Shown: positions 29,115 to 38,281 of the stretch, piece by piece
How positions within the stretch are numbered: position 1 is the stretch's first letter
How the letters are laid out: every line of letters starts with the position of its first letter
Assembly: GCA_946406665.1 (NCBI GenBank)
Contig: CAMJLE010000001.1
Coordinates: 18,874-82,873, forward strand
DNA: 64,000 nt
Reading direction: 5' to 3'
Origin: an uncultured Candidatus Saccharibacteria bacterium
GTDB lineage: Bacteria > Patescibacteriota > Saccharimonadia > Saccharimonadales > Saccharimonadaceae
Position numbers and translations under genes: made by a program
Notes under the pieces: model-generated
What the model was told of the DNA's origin: nothing
The model's database searches: none
The model's input: only the letters and a program-made list of their open reading frames with translations

Positions 29115-29894
29115 TTATTTCTTGCTTTTGCGACGGTTGAGGTTTCGTTTATTCTTCATGTCATTTCGTTGTGGTCGCGAATCGCTCTTACTGTGTTCGG
29201 CCATTTTCGCAAACATCATTTTGCCAGCATTGGTCTGGAGATAACGCACGAATTCGATTTCAATGACCTGATTTTTCCCCGCATAGCGTTCAGCTGCGTC
29301 GACGACAACCATCGTACCGTCAGGAAGGTAGGCGACGCCTTGGTGCGGATTACTCCCCACACCAATAATTTTCACTCTGAGCCGATCGCCCGGCAAATAC
29401 TCACTGCGAAGACCCTGCGCAAGGTCGTTAATATTGATCGCGTCAACATGCTCCGTAGCTGCAACTTTTGCAAGATTAAAATCATTAGTTAGAATGATGC
29501 CGCCATGCTCCTTGGCGAGCTCTATGAGACGCTCGTCTACCTTGATGCGTCCGCCTTCATCTGCGAATATCTCTACATGCGATAGCTCAATGCGCTCTAG
29601 CTCGTTCGCGACATCCATGCCAAAGCGCGCACGCGCACGCTTTTCTGGATCAGAACCGTCGGCCAGCAATTGGAGCTCACGTATAACAGAGCGCGGAATC
29701 AGCACATCGTCTCCCAAAAAACCGGCCTTTGCTACCGACAAAATTCGGCCATCCATTAGCGTGGAAGTATCAACAAATACTTTGCGGCGCGCTGTGCCGT
29801 TTATGCGTGCACCTGCGCCAAGAAAGCTTTTCATAGTCAGCGCTGTAGTCTCAGCGAAAATGCCAGCTAAGATTATTATTAAAAATAAGTCCAT
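29115..29894 (-). CDS. PIN/TRAM-domain protein (YacL-like)
   Basis: KVFVDTSTLMDGRILSVAKAGFLGDDVLIPRSVIRELQ...TNDFNLAKVA...TRAM region. Confidence 0.88.
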   Translation of the reverse strand: MDLFLIIILAGIFAETTALTMKSFLGAGARINGTARRKVFVDTSTLMDGRILSVAKAGFLGDDVLIPRSVIRELQLLADGSDPEKRARARFGMDVANELERIELSHVEIFADEGGRIKVDERLIELAKEHGGIILTNDFNLAKVAATEHVDAININDLAQGLRSEYLPGDRLRVKIIGVGSNPHQGVAYLPDGTMVVVDAAERYAGKNQVIEIEFVRYLQTNAGKMMFAKMAEHSKSDSRPQRNDMKNKRNLNRRKSKK

Positions 29895-29980
29895 ATTTGT
29901 ATATTATATCACGTTTTGGTTATTTTTGCAAGCTCCCAGCAAAAAACGCCCCGTTTGTGCGGGGCGCTTTTCGCATCTTT

Positions 29981-30892
29981 TTATCCTTCTGCCTCTTTAA
30001 TCGCTTCTTGTAGTGCGCTGATACTCTTTTCGAACTTGCTCTGCTCTTCCGCATTTAGCTTAAGACCGATTCGGCGTACGATACCATGGCGACCCACTAC
30101 CGCAGGATACCCGTTATATGTATTGCTCATCTCATCGTAGTTGCTAACTGGAAGAATGCGGCGCTCGTCATTCAGAATACAGTTGGTTATCATGGCCATA
30201 CAGCTACCGATACCATAATAGGTCGCACCCTTCTTCTCGATGATAGTGTAGGCTTCTTTGCGCGCAAAATCTTCGATTTCGTCTAGCTCACTCTTTTCGA
30301 TAAGGTCGACAATAGGCTGACAGCCAACATTCGCACTGCTCCAAATTGCGAACTCCGTATCGCCGTGCTCGCCGACTTGGTAAGCGTGAATATTCTTCGG
30401 ATGAACCTGTAGTCGTTGACTAAGGCGAAAACGAAGACGTGCGGAATCAAGGACCGTACCGGAGCCGATTACTCGCTCTGGCGGCAATCCAGAGTAGCGC
30501 CAGGTTAGATACGTAAGCACATCCATCGGATTGCTAACGATTAGGAAAATACCATCGAAGCCGGCCGCCATAATCTGGCCAATCATATCCTTGAAGATAG
30601 CGGCATTTTTCTTTAGCAAGTCCATACGAGTTTCGCCTGGCTTCTGTGGAACGCCAGCCGTTATAACTACCATATCGCAATCGCCAGCATCGGCATATGA
30701 GCCGCTACGGATTTTGAGGTAACTTGGAGATACGGCGAGCGTATCGCGAAGGTCAATCGCCTCGCCTTCTGCATCCTCTGTATTTATATCTACGAGCACT
30801 AGCTCGTTTACGCTGGTACGTTGGTGAACTAACGCATAGCCATAGCTCATGCCTACATTCCCCGTACCAACAATCATTACTTTGTTTGCCAT
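29981..30892 (-). CDS. ldh: L-lactate dehydrogenase
   Basis: MANKVMIVGTGNVGMSYGYALV...GEHGDTEFAIWSSANVG. Confidence 0.93.
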   Translation of the reverse strand: MANKVMIVGTGNVGMSYGYALVHQRTSVNELVLVDINTEDAEGEAIDLRDTLAVSPSYLKIRSGSYADAGDCDMVVITAGVPQKPGETRMDLLKKNAAIFKDMIGQIMAAGFDGIFLIVSNPMDVLTYLTWRYSGLPPERVIGSGTVLDSARLRFRLSQRLQVHPKNIHAYQVGEHGDTEFAIWSSANVGCQPIVDLIEKSELDEIEDFARKEAYTIIEKKGATYYGIGSCMAMITNCILNDERRILPVSNYDEMSNTYNGYPAVVGRHGIVRRIGLKLNAEEQSKFEKSISALQEAIKEAEG

Positions 30893-30944
30893 TTTGTTTG
30901 ATGCCCTTTTTGACTTATACTTTAATTCTAGCATAAGCGTAATT

Positions 30945-31794
30945 CTAAACAAGAGCCCATTGATTACATCCTAGCGAACGAATCGTTCCTTTTATTTCGA
31001 GCAAGGTCACTAGTTGATTAAAAGCTGCAATATTCATGCCTAGGTTTTTCGCTATATCTTCGCCAAACGTTGCTCCGTTTTTAATTTGCTCCACTATTGC
31101 GCGCTCGTCTGGCCCGAGCTGATGAAGTCTTCTGACTTTAGGGCGCATGTGAAGAGCATGTGTTGCAAAGTCATCGAAGCTAACATAGGGTTCTGCATTC
31201 CTAAGTAAAACATTGCATCCAGCCGACATCGGGCGCGTAATATCTCCGGGGACAACGTATAAATCTTTCCCCTGCTCCACCGCAAACGATGCCGTTCGAA
31301 GAGTTCCAGAATGATCTGATGCTTCCACGATAACTACGGCATCAGCTAAGCCAGAAACGAGGCGGTTCCGGTCAAGAAAATGAAAAGCTTTCGTCTTTGT
31401 TCCAGGGGAGTACTCGGATAATATTGCGCCTCGCTCAAGAATACGTTGCGCAAGCCCATAGTTGCTGCGCGGATATATTTGATCGATTGGCGTGCCCAAA
31501 ACTGCGATAGTTATGCCACCGGCGTCAAAGGCAACCTCGGTGCGCACATGAATCTATACCATATGCAAGGCCGCTCACGACGATAACTCCCAATTTTGCC
31601 AACTTGTAAGCTAAATCGTAAGCGATAGCTTCGCCGTAGGGCGTACAACGTCTGGCGCCAACTATACTCACAACTCGCTGTTTACTAGACAGACCAGGAA
31701 TCTCCCCTTGTCTTCAAAGATGAATAGGTGGGTTACTAATCTGCGTTAAGCGCTTAATTAAGCTTTGATCAAAATCACATTCTTCATACTTCAT
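30945..31794 (-). pseudogene. dprA: DprA (DNA-processing protein A), disrupted
   Basis: MKYEECDFDQSLIKRLTQISNPPIHL*RQGEIPGLSSKQRVVSIVGARRCTPYGEAIAYDLAYKLAKLGVIVVSGLAYGIDSCAHRG then +1 shift to AFDAGGITIAVLG...; TGA at 31714-31716, frameshift near 31530-31535. Confidence 0.85.
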
Positions 31795-31840
31795 GAAGAT
31801 ATTTTAAACACGGTGACAATGTCGATAAAGCGTAAGTCTT

Positions 31841-33280
31841 TTATTTTTCTGACTCGTCGCGGCGCATAGGTGGGAACGGTACACCCTCGCGAGCTGAAAC
31901 GCCTTCAAATAGCCAGAAATTACGCTCAGAGTTTCCCCAACCACAAGTCGGCGGCATACCATATTCGAGCATCTCTACGAAATCCATATCAAGCATTTGC
32001 GCCTCATCATCGCCGGCGTCGCGCATAGCCTGCTGACGCTGGAAGCGCTCGAGCTGGTCGAGCGGATCGTTAAGTTCGGAGAATCCATTGCCCATTTCGG
32101 TGCCAAAGATTACTGGATGGAAGCGCTCAGTAACACGTGGATCCTCGGCGTGCTTTTTGGCAAGTGGCGACAGCTCAACTGGCTCATGAATTAGCCAGAA
32201 CGGACCAGCGGAATTCTTACGAATAATTTTCCATAAATAATCTAGCAAGCGCGAAGCTTCGGCCTTGTCATCGAATTTTACATTATTTTTGCGCAAGATG
32301 TCGTGAATTTTTTGAATATCTGGATTAAAAACGTCGACATCGAAATTCTCTTTAATAATGTCCGCAAAGGTAATCTTAGGCCACTCACAATCAAGGTCTA
32401 CTTTCATGCCGTCGCGCTCAAATTGAAGCGTCCCCCAGGTTTCCTTGCAGACATATTTAATCATCTCTTCGTAGAAAGCCATGCCCTCTTCGTAGTCCTG
32501 ATACGCCGCGTACGATTCCATCGCGACATGTTCTGGAAGGTGTTCTTCGTCCATGCCCTCGTTGCGGAAACGTGGACCGATATCATAAACTCGCTCGTAT
32601 CCGCCACCGATTAAGCGCTTGAGTGGAAGCTCGTGCGAGATGCGTAGATAATAGTCTTGGTCGAGTGCATCCATGTGCGTTACGAACGGATTCGCATCGG
32701 CGCCGCCAGTGGTTACTTCGAGGACTGGGATATTAATCTCGATAAAACCGTGGTCGTTCAAGAATTGGCGTGTAGCGGTCCAGAATTTGGAACGACGAAT
32801 AAAACGCTCGCGAACCTCGGGGTTAACCGCCATATCAACATAGCGGCGACGCAAACGCTCCTCTTTATTCGTAAAACCATCGCGACCAGGAAGCGGACGT
32901 AGCGCCTTCGTTAAAATGCGTGGCATGTCGCAGAATACGGATATCTCATCCGTCTTAGTTTTGCCGACTTTGCCCTCGGCCTCGAGAAAGTCGCCAGTAT
33001 CTAGCTTCTTCGTAAACTTCGCCGCAGCGTCTTTGAGAAAAATCTGTATCTGGCCAGAATCGTCGGCGATTACCACAAAAGCAAGCTTTCCGAAACTACG
33101 TATGCTAGCAATTCGGCCGGCAACACAAACGTCCTTGTCGGCATACTTATCGAAACTCTTAAGAATATCTCCGATTTTAGTATTACGGTTGGAATGTGCT
33201 GGATACGGATCAATACCCTCCGCTCGGAGTTCATTTAGTTTGCGAATTCTTTCATCGCGAAAATCTTTAAGAGTTGCCAT
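31841..33280 (-). CDS. lysS: Lysyl-tRNA synthetase (class II)
   Basis: MATLKDFRDERIRKLNELRAEGIDPYP...FRNEGMDEEHLPEHVAMESYAAYQDYE. Confidence 0.95.
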   Translation of the reverse strand: MATLKDFRDERIRKLNELRAEGIDPYPAHSNRNTKIGDILKSFDKYADKDVCVAGRIASIRSFGKLAFVVIADDSGQIQIFLKDAAAKFTKKLDTGDFLEAEGKVGKTKTDEISVFCDMPRILTKALRPLPGRDGFTNKEERLRRRYVDMAVNPEVRERFIRRSKFWTATRQFLNDHGFIEINIPVLEVTTGGADANPFVTHMDALDQDYYLRISHELPLKRLIGGGYERVYDIGPRFRNEGMDEEHLPEHVAMESYAAYQDYEEGMAFYEEMIKYVCKETWGTLQFERDGMKVDLDCEWPKITFADIIKENFDVDVFNPDIQKIHDILRKNNVKFDDKAEASRLLDYLWKIIRKNSAGPFWLIHEPVELSPLAKKHAEDPRVTERFHPVIFGTEMGNGFSELNDPLDQLERFQRQQAMRDAGDDEAQMLDMDFVEMLEYGMPPTCGWGNSERNFWLFEGVSAREGVPFPPMRRDESEK

Positions 33281-33319
33281 ATCTTATATCATAACATCGT
33301 TTCGCTGATTAGTCGAGCA

Positions 33320-34564
33320 TCATCGGATACGTTGGACCACTTCGGCATGCTCAGCGCTGCCAAAGTATGACTCGTCAAGATATTCATAATCTTCAAGATT
33401 CTCTTTTTTGAACTTCAAGACGCGATATGCCGCCTCGTCGATGCGTTCAATCTTGACGTTGCGTTTGATATTTTCAATCGCTAGCTCAGGATTACTTGGT
33501 AGCACAAGCATGTCAGCGCCGGCATTAATTGCGCGACGATAGCTATCCCATTCCTGATAATTATTCGTGATGGCACCCATATTCATAGCGTCGGTCACAA
33601 CTAAGCCGTCATACTTATATTCTCTGCGTAGAATATTTGTAATTATAGTCCCAGATAGAGATGCCGGGGTATTATCGCCGGTGACTTTCGGTAAAGCTAT
33701 ATGGCCAACCATAATGATTTTAGCTCCATTTTCAATCGCATTCCGAAATGGGACTAGATCACTACGCTCAAGCTCGTTGTGCGAGCGATTAATAATCGGT
33801 AGACTTAGGTGCGAGTCGACAGCCGTGTCGCCGTGGCCTGGGAAATGTTTATATGTAGCAACTACGCCATTTTCTTCCAGGCCTCCTGCTAACGCCATCG
33901 ACATCTTTGTCACTACTTGCGGATTATCCGAAAAACTGCGCTTGCCGATGACGTTATTATTCGGATTAAAAAAAACGTCAACGTCCGGCGCAAAATCTAC
34001 ATTAATGCCAATTGCGCGCATTTCTTCCGCCATTACGCGACCGACTTCTTGAGCCAGCCCAGCATCGTTCGTAGAACCAAGACTATACATGTCAGGAATA
34101 TTCGTAGCCGCTCTATCCGAAATATTCGCTATTCGCTGGACGGGGCCACCCTCTTGGTCGGTCGCAATAATCAGTTTTGTCTTGGCGCGCTTCTGCAATT
34201 CTTCCACGTATTTTCTCGTACTGGCTAGCGTTCCATAATTATCGCCCATGAGAATATAGCCACCATAGGGGGCCTCTTTTAGACGAGACATCTCTGCTTC
34301 AGTTATGGTTTGGCACTTATTCTCTACTATCAACAACTGCGCAATTTTTTCTTCGAGGGACATTGCATTGAGTTGCTCTTGGATAGGGTCGACGGGTTTT
34401 GGTTCTGGCTTTATTGTTGGAGCAGAGTCAGACTGCCGTTCTAAGCTATGCGCTTGCCGCGGCAGTTCATCATTGGGCTTCCGGATAGACACTAATGCGA
34501 CTATCGCTATCGTAGCGGCCATGGAGACTAAAAAGAGGGTAAGTAGCTGTATAGTTTTTCGCAT
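33320..34564 (-). CDS. Glycoside hydrolase family 3 (beta-N-acetylhexosaminidase/NagZ-like), membrane-anchored
   Basis: DQEGGPVQRI...NVDFAPDVDVFFNPNNNVIGKRSFSDNP...KHFPGHGDTAVDSHLSLP. Confidence 0.9.
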   Translation of the reverse strand: MRKTIQLLTLFLVSMAATIAIVALVSIRKPNDELPRQAHSLERQSDSAPTIKPEPKPVDPIQEQLNAMSLEEKIAQLLIVENKCQTITEAEMSRLKEAPYGGYILMGDNYGTLASTRKYVEELQKRAKTKLIIATDQEGGPVQRIANISDRAATNIPDMYSLGSTNDAGLAQEVGRVMAEEMRAIGINVDFAPDVDVFFNPNNNVIGKRSFSDNPQVVTKMSMALAGGLEENGVVATYKHFPGHGDTAVDSHLSLPIINRSHNELERSDLVPFRNAIENGAKIIMVGHIALPKVTGDNTPASLSGTIITNILRREYKYDGLVVTDAMNMGAITNNYQEWDSYRRAINAGADMLVLPSNPELAIENIKRNVKIERIDEAAYRVLKFKKENLEDYEYLDESYFGSAEHAEVVQRIR

Positions 34565-34584
34565 TGATTACCCTCCTTTTTTAA

Positions 34585-36387
34585 TTAATCTGCACCGTCC
34601 AAGAATGCGCCAGATTGACGCGACCAGAGATGATGATATGTACCATTCTTCTCGAGAAGTTCTTGGTGTGTACCTTGCTCTACTATTTTACCGTTATCTA
34701 GGACGATAATGCGGTCAAGGCTAGCAATAGTAGATAGGCGGTGAGCAACAACGATGCTCGTGCGCCCTTTCATGAGTCGAACGAGCGCATCTTGAATTAG
34801 AGCTTCAGATTCAGAATCGAGCGCAGAAGTTGCTTCGTCGAGCACTAGAATGGGTGCGTCCTTCAAGATTGCGCGAGCTATCGCTACGCGTTGACGTTGG
34901 CCGCCTGACAGTTTTACGCCACGTTCACCAACAAGCGTCTCGTAACCCTCCGGCAAATCTTTGATAAAATCATGCGCATTCGCCAGCTTGGCGGCACGAA
35001 TCACATCCTCACGCGTAGCATCGGGGCGGGCGTATGCGATATTATCAGCTATACTACGATGAAACAGTGATGTTTCCTGCGGCACATAGGCAACCGCCTC
35101 GCGTAGGCTGACCTGCTGAACTTCGCTAATATTTTGACCATCAATTAAGATTTCGCCACCCTGGACGTCCGCAAAACGCAGAAGTAGCTTCGTTAGCGTC
35201 GTCTTGCCCGAACCCGACACGCCGACGAGACCAACACGCTCTCCGGGCTTTATATGTAACGAAAAGTCCTCGAAGATAGAAGCCTTCGCGTCGGCATGGC
35301 GAAACGAAATTGCATCAAAATCGATTTTACCTTTCTCTGCTTTTAGTGGTTTAGCGCCTGAAATGTCCTTGACGAGTTTTTCAGTATCAAGAATCATCGT
35401 CATCTCGTATGCGTCGCCAAAAACGCGATTCATGTGCTTAAAGATATTATTAACATTCCACAATTCGCCCATGATACTCATCGAATAGTTGACAATGAGA
35501 ATGAGAGTAGCCACCGATAGATTGAAAACCGACGACCCAGTCATCATGAATACTACGAGTACGGCGATAATGCCGATATTGACTACGTTAAAAGCTAAAT
35601 CTCGACGCATGGTGCCTCTTAGGTGTGCCATGCCCGCATTGTAGCTAGCGCGGTTAAAATTCGCGTAGCGATGCCGCTCATGCGCTTCGCGACCATAAGA
35701 CTTAACCGATAGAATATTTGACACCGAATCGGCTAGTTGCCCAGTCTGCTTCGTTTCTGCTTCGGCGTGCTCCTTGCTGAGATGCGAAATTCTCTTGAAT
35801 GTCAGCGCCGAGCATGCAATATAGGCGGCGACAAATAGGAAGAGGCCTAGCACAAATAATGGCGCGCGCGGCACTAGAATAATAAAGATGAATGTTAGCA
35901 TTGAGACTAAATAAAGAATGTCGAAAGTTATAATATCGAAGAAGCGTTCAAACGATCCGACAAATTTATTTGTCTGCGATACTAGAGAGCCCGAAAATCG
36001 GTTATTGTGAAACTGCATCGATTGTTCGCTGACTGCGTCGAAACACATTGCCGCTAAGTCATACAGAACCTTGAGTTCGTATTTCCAGCACCAGCAAACG
36101 CGTAGCCAACCCAAAATTACACCACCAGCAACATAGAGACCAAGTAAGGCGAGCCCCTGCGGCAAAAGAACTGGGACGATTTGATCATTCGGTATTCCCT
36201 CAGCAATTGCATCAATCATGTTTGCAAAAATAAGTGGAATCAAAACCGTGCGAATCAATACGACGATTGGCGTAGAAATAATTGTGCCAATTGCGTACCA
36301 TTTATACTTTTTTGAACATTGCCAATAGTAGTACAGCGTACGCTTCGCAACCGACGCTCGCTGCTTGCTATCTTTTCGTTTTTTCAT
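34585..36387 (-). CDS. ABC transporter, fused permease/ATPase
   Basis: GVSGSGKTTL Walker A, LSGGQRQRVAIARAILKDAPILVLDEATSALD. Confidence 0.93.
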   Translation of the reverse strand: MKKRKDSKQRASVAKRTLYYYWQCSKKYKWYAIGTIISTPIVVLIRTVLIPLIFANMIDAIAEGIPNDQIVPVLLPQGLALLGLYVAGGVILGWLRVCWCWKYELKVLYDLAAMCFDAVSEQSMQFHNNRFSGSLVSQTNKFVGSFERFFDIITFDILYLVSMLTFIFIILVPRAPLFVLGLFLFVAAYIACSALTFKRISHLSKEHAEAETKQTGQLADSVSNILSVKSYGREAHERHRYANFNRASYNAGMAHLRGTMRRDLAFNVVNIGIIAVLVVFMMTGSSVFNLSVATLILIVNYSMSIMGELWNVNNIFKHMNRVFGDAYEMTMILDTEKLVKDISGAKPLKAEKGKIDFDAISFRHADAKASIFEDFSLHIKPGERVGLVGVSGSGKTTLTKLLLRFADVQGGEILIDGQNISEVQQVSLREAVAYVPQETSLFHRSIADNIAYARPDATREDVIRAAKLANAHDFIKDLPEGYETLVGERGVKLSGGQRQRVAIARAILKDAPILVLDEATSALDSESEALIQDALVRLMKGRTSIVVAHRLSTIASLDRIIVLDNGKIVEQGTHQELLEKNGTYHHLWSRQSGAFLDGAD

Positions 36388-36481
36388 ATATTAATTATAT
36401 TCCTTTTATGCTATTTTTATGATTCTGCGCGCAAAAACGCGCCGTTTTTTAATAATCCGACGCGTTTTTTTAGAAATTCAA

Positions 36482-36928
36482 TTACTCGATGGCGGTAACT
36501 TTGAAAACTTTACCGTTTGGCAAAACTGCCTCCTCGCCAACTTTCTTGCCGAGGATTGCTTTACCAATTGGTGATTCGTCGCTGATTTTGCCTTCGAGCG
36601 GATTAGCTTCTACTGCTCCAACTAGCGTATATTGGCTAGTTTTGCCGGCAGATTCGAGCGAAACCATGCTGCCCATGGCGACTTTCTGCTTACTACCGCC
36701 TTTAATAATTTTGGCGTGAAGTAGAATATCTTGAATTTCTAAGATGCGTCCTTCGACTACTTTTTGCTCACCACGAGCAGCGCTGTAGTCTTCGTTTTCG
36801 CTTAAGTCGCCATAGGAACGTGCGAGAGCGATTTTCTCCGCAATCTCTGGACGACGTGCGATAAGTTGTTTTAGTTCTTTCTCTAAATCTTTACGACCTG
36901 CCTCAGTAATACTAACTGTCTTAGCCAT
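36482..36928 (-). CDS. greA: Transcription elongation factor GreA
   Basis: IALARSYGDLSENEDYSAARGEQ...SPIGKAILGKKVGEEA. Confidence 0.95.
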   Translation of the reverse strand: MAKTVSITEAGRKDLEKELKQLIARRPEIAEKIALARSYGDLSENEDYSAARGEQKVVEGRILEIQDILLHAKIIKGGSKQKVAMGSMVSLESAGKTSQYTLVGAVEANPLEGKISDESPIGKAILGKKVGEEAVLPNGKVFKVTAIE

Positions 36929-36974
36929 ATACCCTCCTTTCCTCTTATGATTATCGGGACTTTGGTATTAATTT

Positions 36975-38210
36975 CTAAGAAAGTTTACTAATAAACTCGT
37001 TTAAGGTCAAGAGCTTTGTTTCGCCAGTACGGCGATTTTTAATTTCGACTTTATCGTCTGCTAAGGTTTTCTCGCTAACTACGACTCGATACGGGATACC
37101 CATCAGGTCCGCATCGGCAAATTTTTCGCCAGTACGAGCAGTTTTGCGATCATCCCAAATGATATTCTCTGGGGATTTAGCATAGAGCTCGGCCGCTTTT
37201 TGTTCGCCAGTCTCCCCTATGCCGACTAGATAGTATTTATATGGAGCGATTTCCTCTGGCCAGACCAAACCCTTATCGTCGCTTAATTTTTCGGCAATTA
37301 CGCCCATAACGCGGCTTGGGCCAATACCATAGCTGCCCATAAAGACTTTCTGGCGTTTACCGTCTTCATCGTTATAGCAAAGATCTAATGCGTCAGTATA
37401 TTTATATCCAAGCGTGAAGATATTACCGACTTCGGCCGCCTTACATTTTTCGAGCTTGTCCGCTTCCAGGCCAAGCTGCTTAAGCGTCTCGTCATTATAA
37501 ACTTCTTCGTTCACAGCTATTTTCTTTTCGCGATCGAGATAAATTATATCTTCGCCGGCATCGCAAAGTGTCTGAAACTCGTCGCTAAATTTGCTAAACG
37601 AGCCGCCTGAAGCGAAAGTACGAAACGTACTATCGCCAATGCCTAGACGATCGAAGATTTTAAGGTAAGTTTGAGCACAACGCTCGTAAAAGTCTAGATG
37701 TTGCTCGCGGTCAGTCGAAAAACTATACAAATCCTTCATCATGAATTCACGCGTGCGCATGATGCCGGATTTGGCGCGAAGCTCATTGCGGAACTTTGTC
37801 TGAAACTGATAGACGTACCTTGGCAAGTCTTTATAACTAGAAATGTACGATTTCATCAAGCGCGTTAGTGGCTCTTCGTGCGTTGGCGCCAAGCCAAGTT
37901 CGCCGCCGGCATTGAGTTTTGTCTTAAACCAAACGTCCATCACGTCGTCATCCCAGCGGCCGCTAGCCTCCCAAACGGCTTTTGGCTGCAAGCTGGTCAT
38001 ACGTAGCTCTTCGCCACCAATACTATTCATCTCTTCGCGAATAATCTGGATGATTTTATCTAGCGTACGCATACCAAGAGGTAAGTAATCATATACGCCC
38101 GCCATTTCCTTATAAATATAACCAGCGCGCAAAAGAAACTTAGCGCTGCGACTAACTTCGTCGGCCGGCGTGGTTTTCGTGGTTTTAGTAAATGATTGAC
38201 TTAACTTCAT
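36975..38210 (-). CDS. proS: Prolyl-tRNA synthetase (short, no INS editing insertion)
   Basis: AGYIYKEMAGVYDYLPLGMRTLDKI...KFRNELRAKSGIMRTREFMMKDLYSF. Confidence 0.93.
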   Translation of the reverse strand: MKLSQSFTKTTKTTPADEVSRSAKFLLRAGYIYKEMAGVYDYLPLGMRTLDKIIQIIREEMNSIGGEELRMTSLQPKAVWEASGRWDDDVMDVWFKTKLNAGGELGLAPTHEEPLTRLMKSYISSYKDLPRYVYQFQTKFRNELRAKSGIMRTREFMMKDLYSFSTDREQHLDFYERCAQTYLKIFDRLGIGDSTFRTFASGGSFSKFSDEFQTLCDAGEDIIYLDREKKIAVNEEVYNDETLKQLGLEADKLEKCKAAEVGNIFTLGYKYTDALDLCYNDEDGKRQKVFMGSYGIGPSRVMGVIAEKLSDDKGLVWPEEIAPYKYYLVGIGETGEQKAAELYAKSPENIIWDDRKTARTGEKFADADLMGIPYRVVVSEKTLADDKVEIKNRRTGETKLLTLNEFISKLS

Positions 38211-38281
38211 AATTATTATCCTATCATAAATTTGAAACTTTACAAAAAGTTATTAATATTATCTATTATTGCGCTCTAGCT

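Noticed and set aside
31714-31716. TGA recoding (as in Gracilibacteria/Absconditabacteria) to explain in-frame TGA codons
   Set aside because: rpoB, rpoC, leuS, ftsK and other long genes are full length with TGA read as stop and show no internal TGA; dprA also needs a separate frameshift
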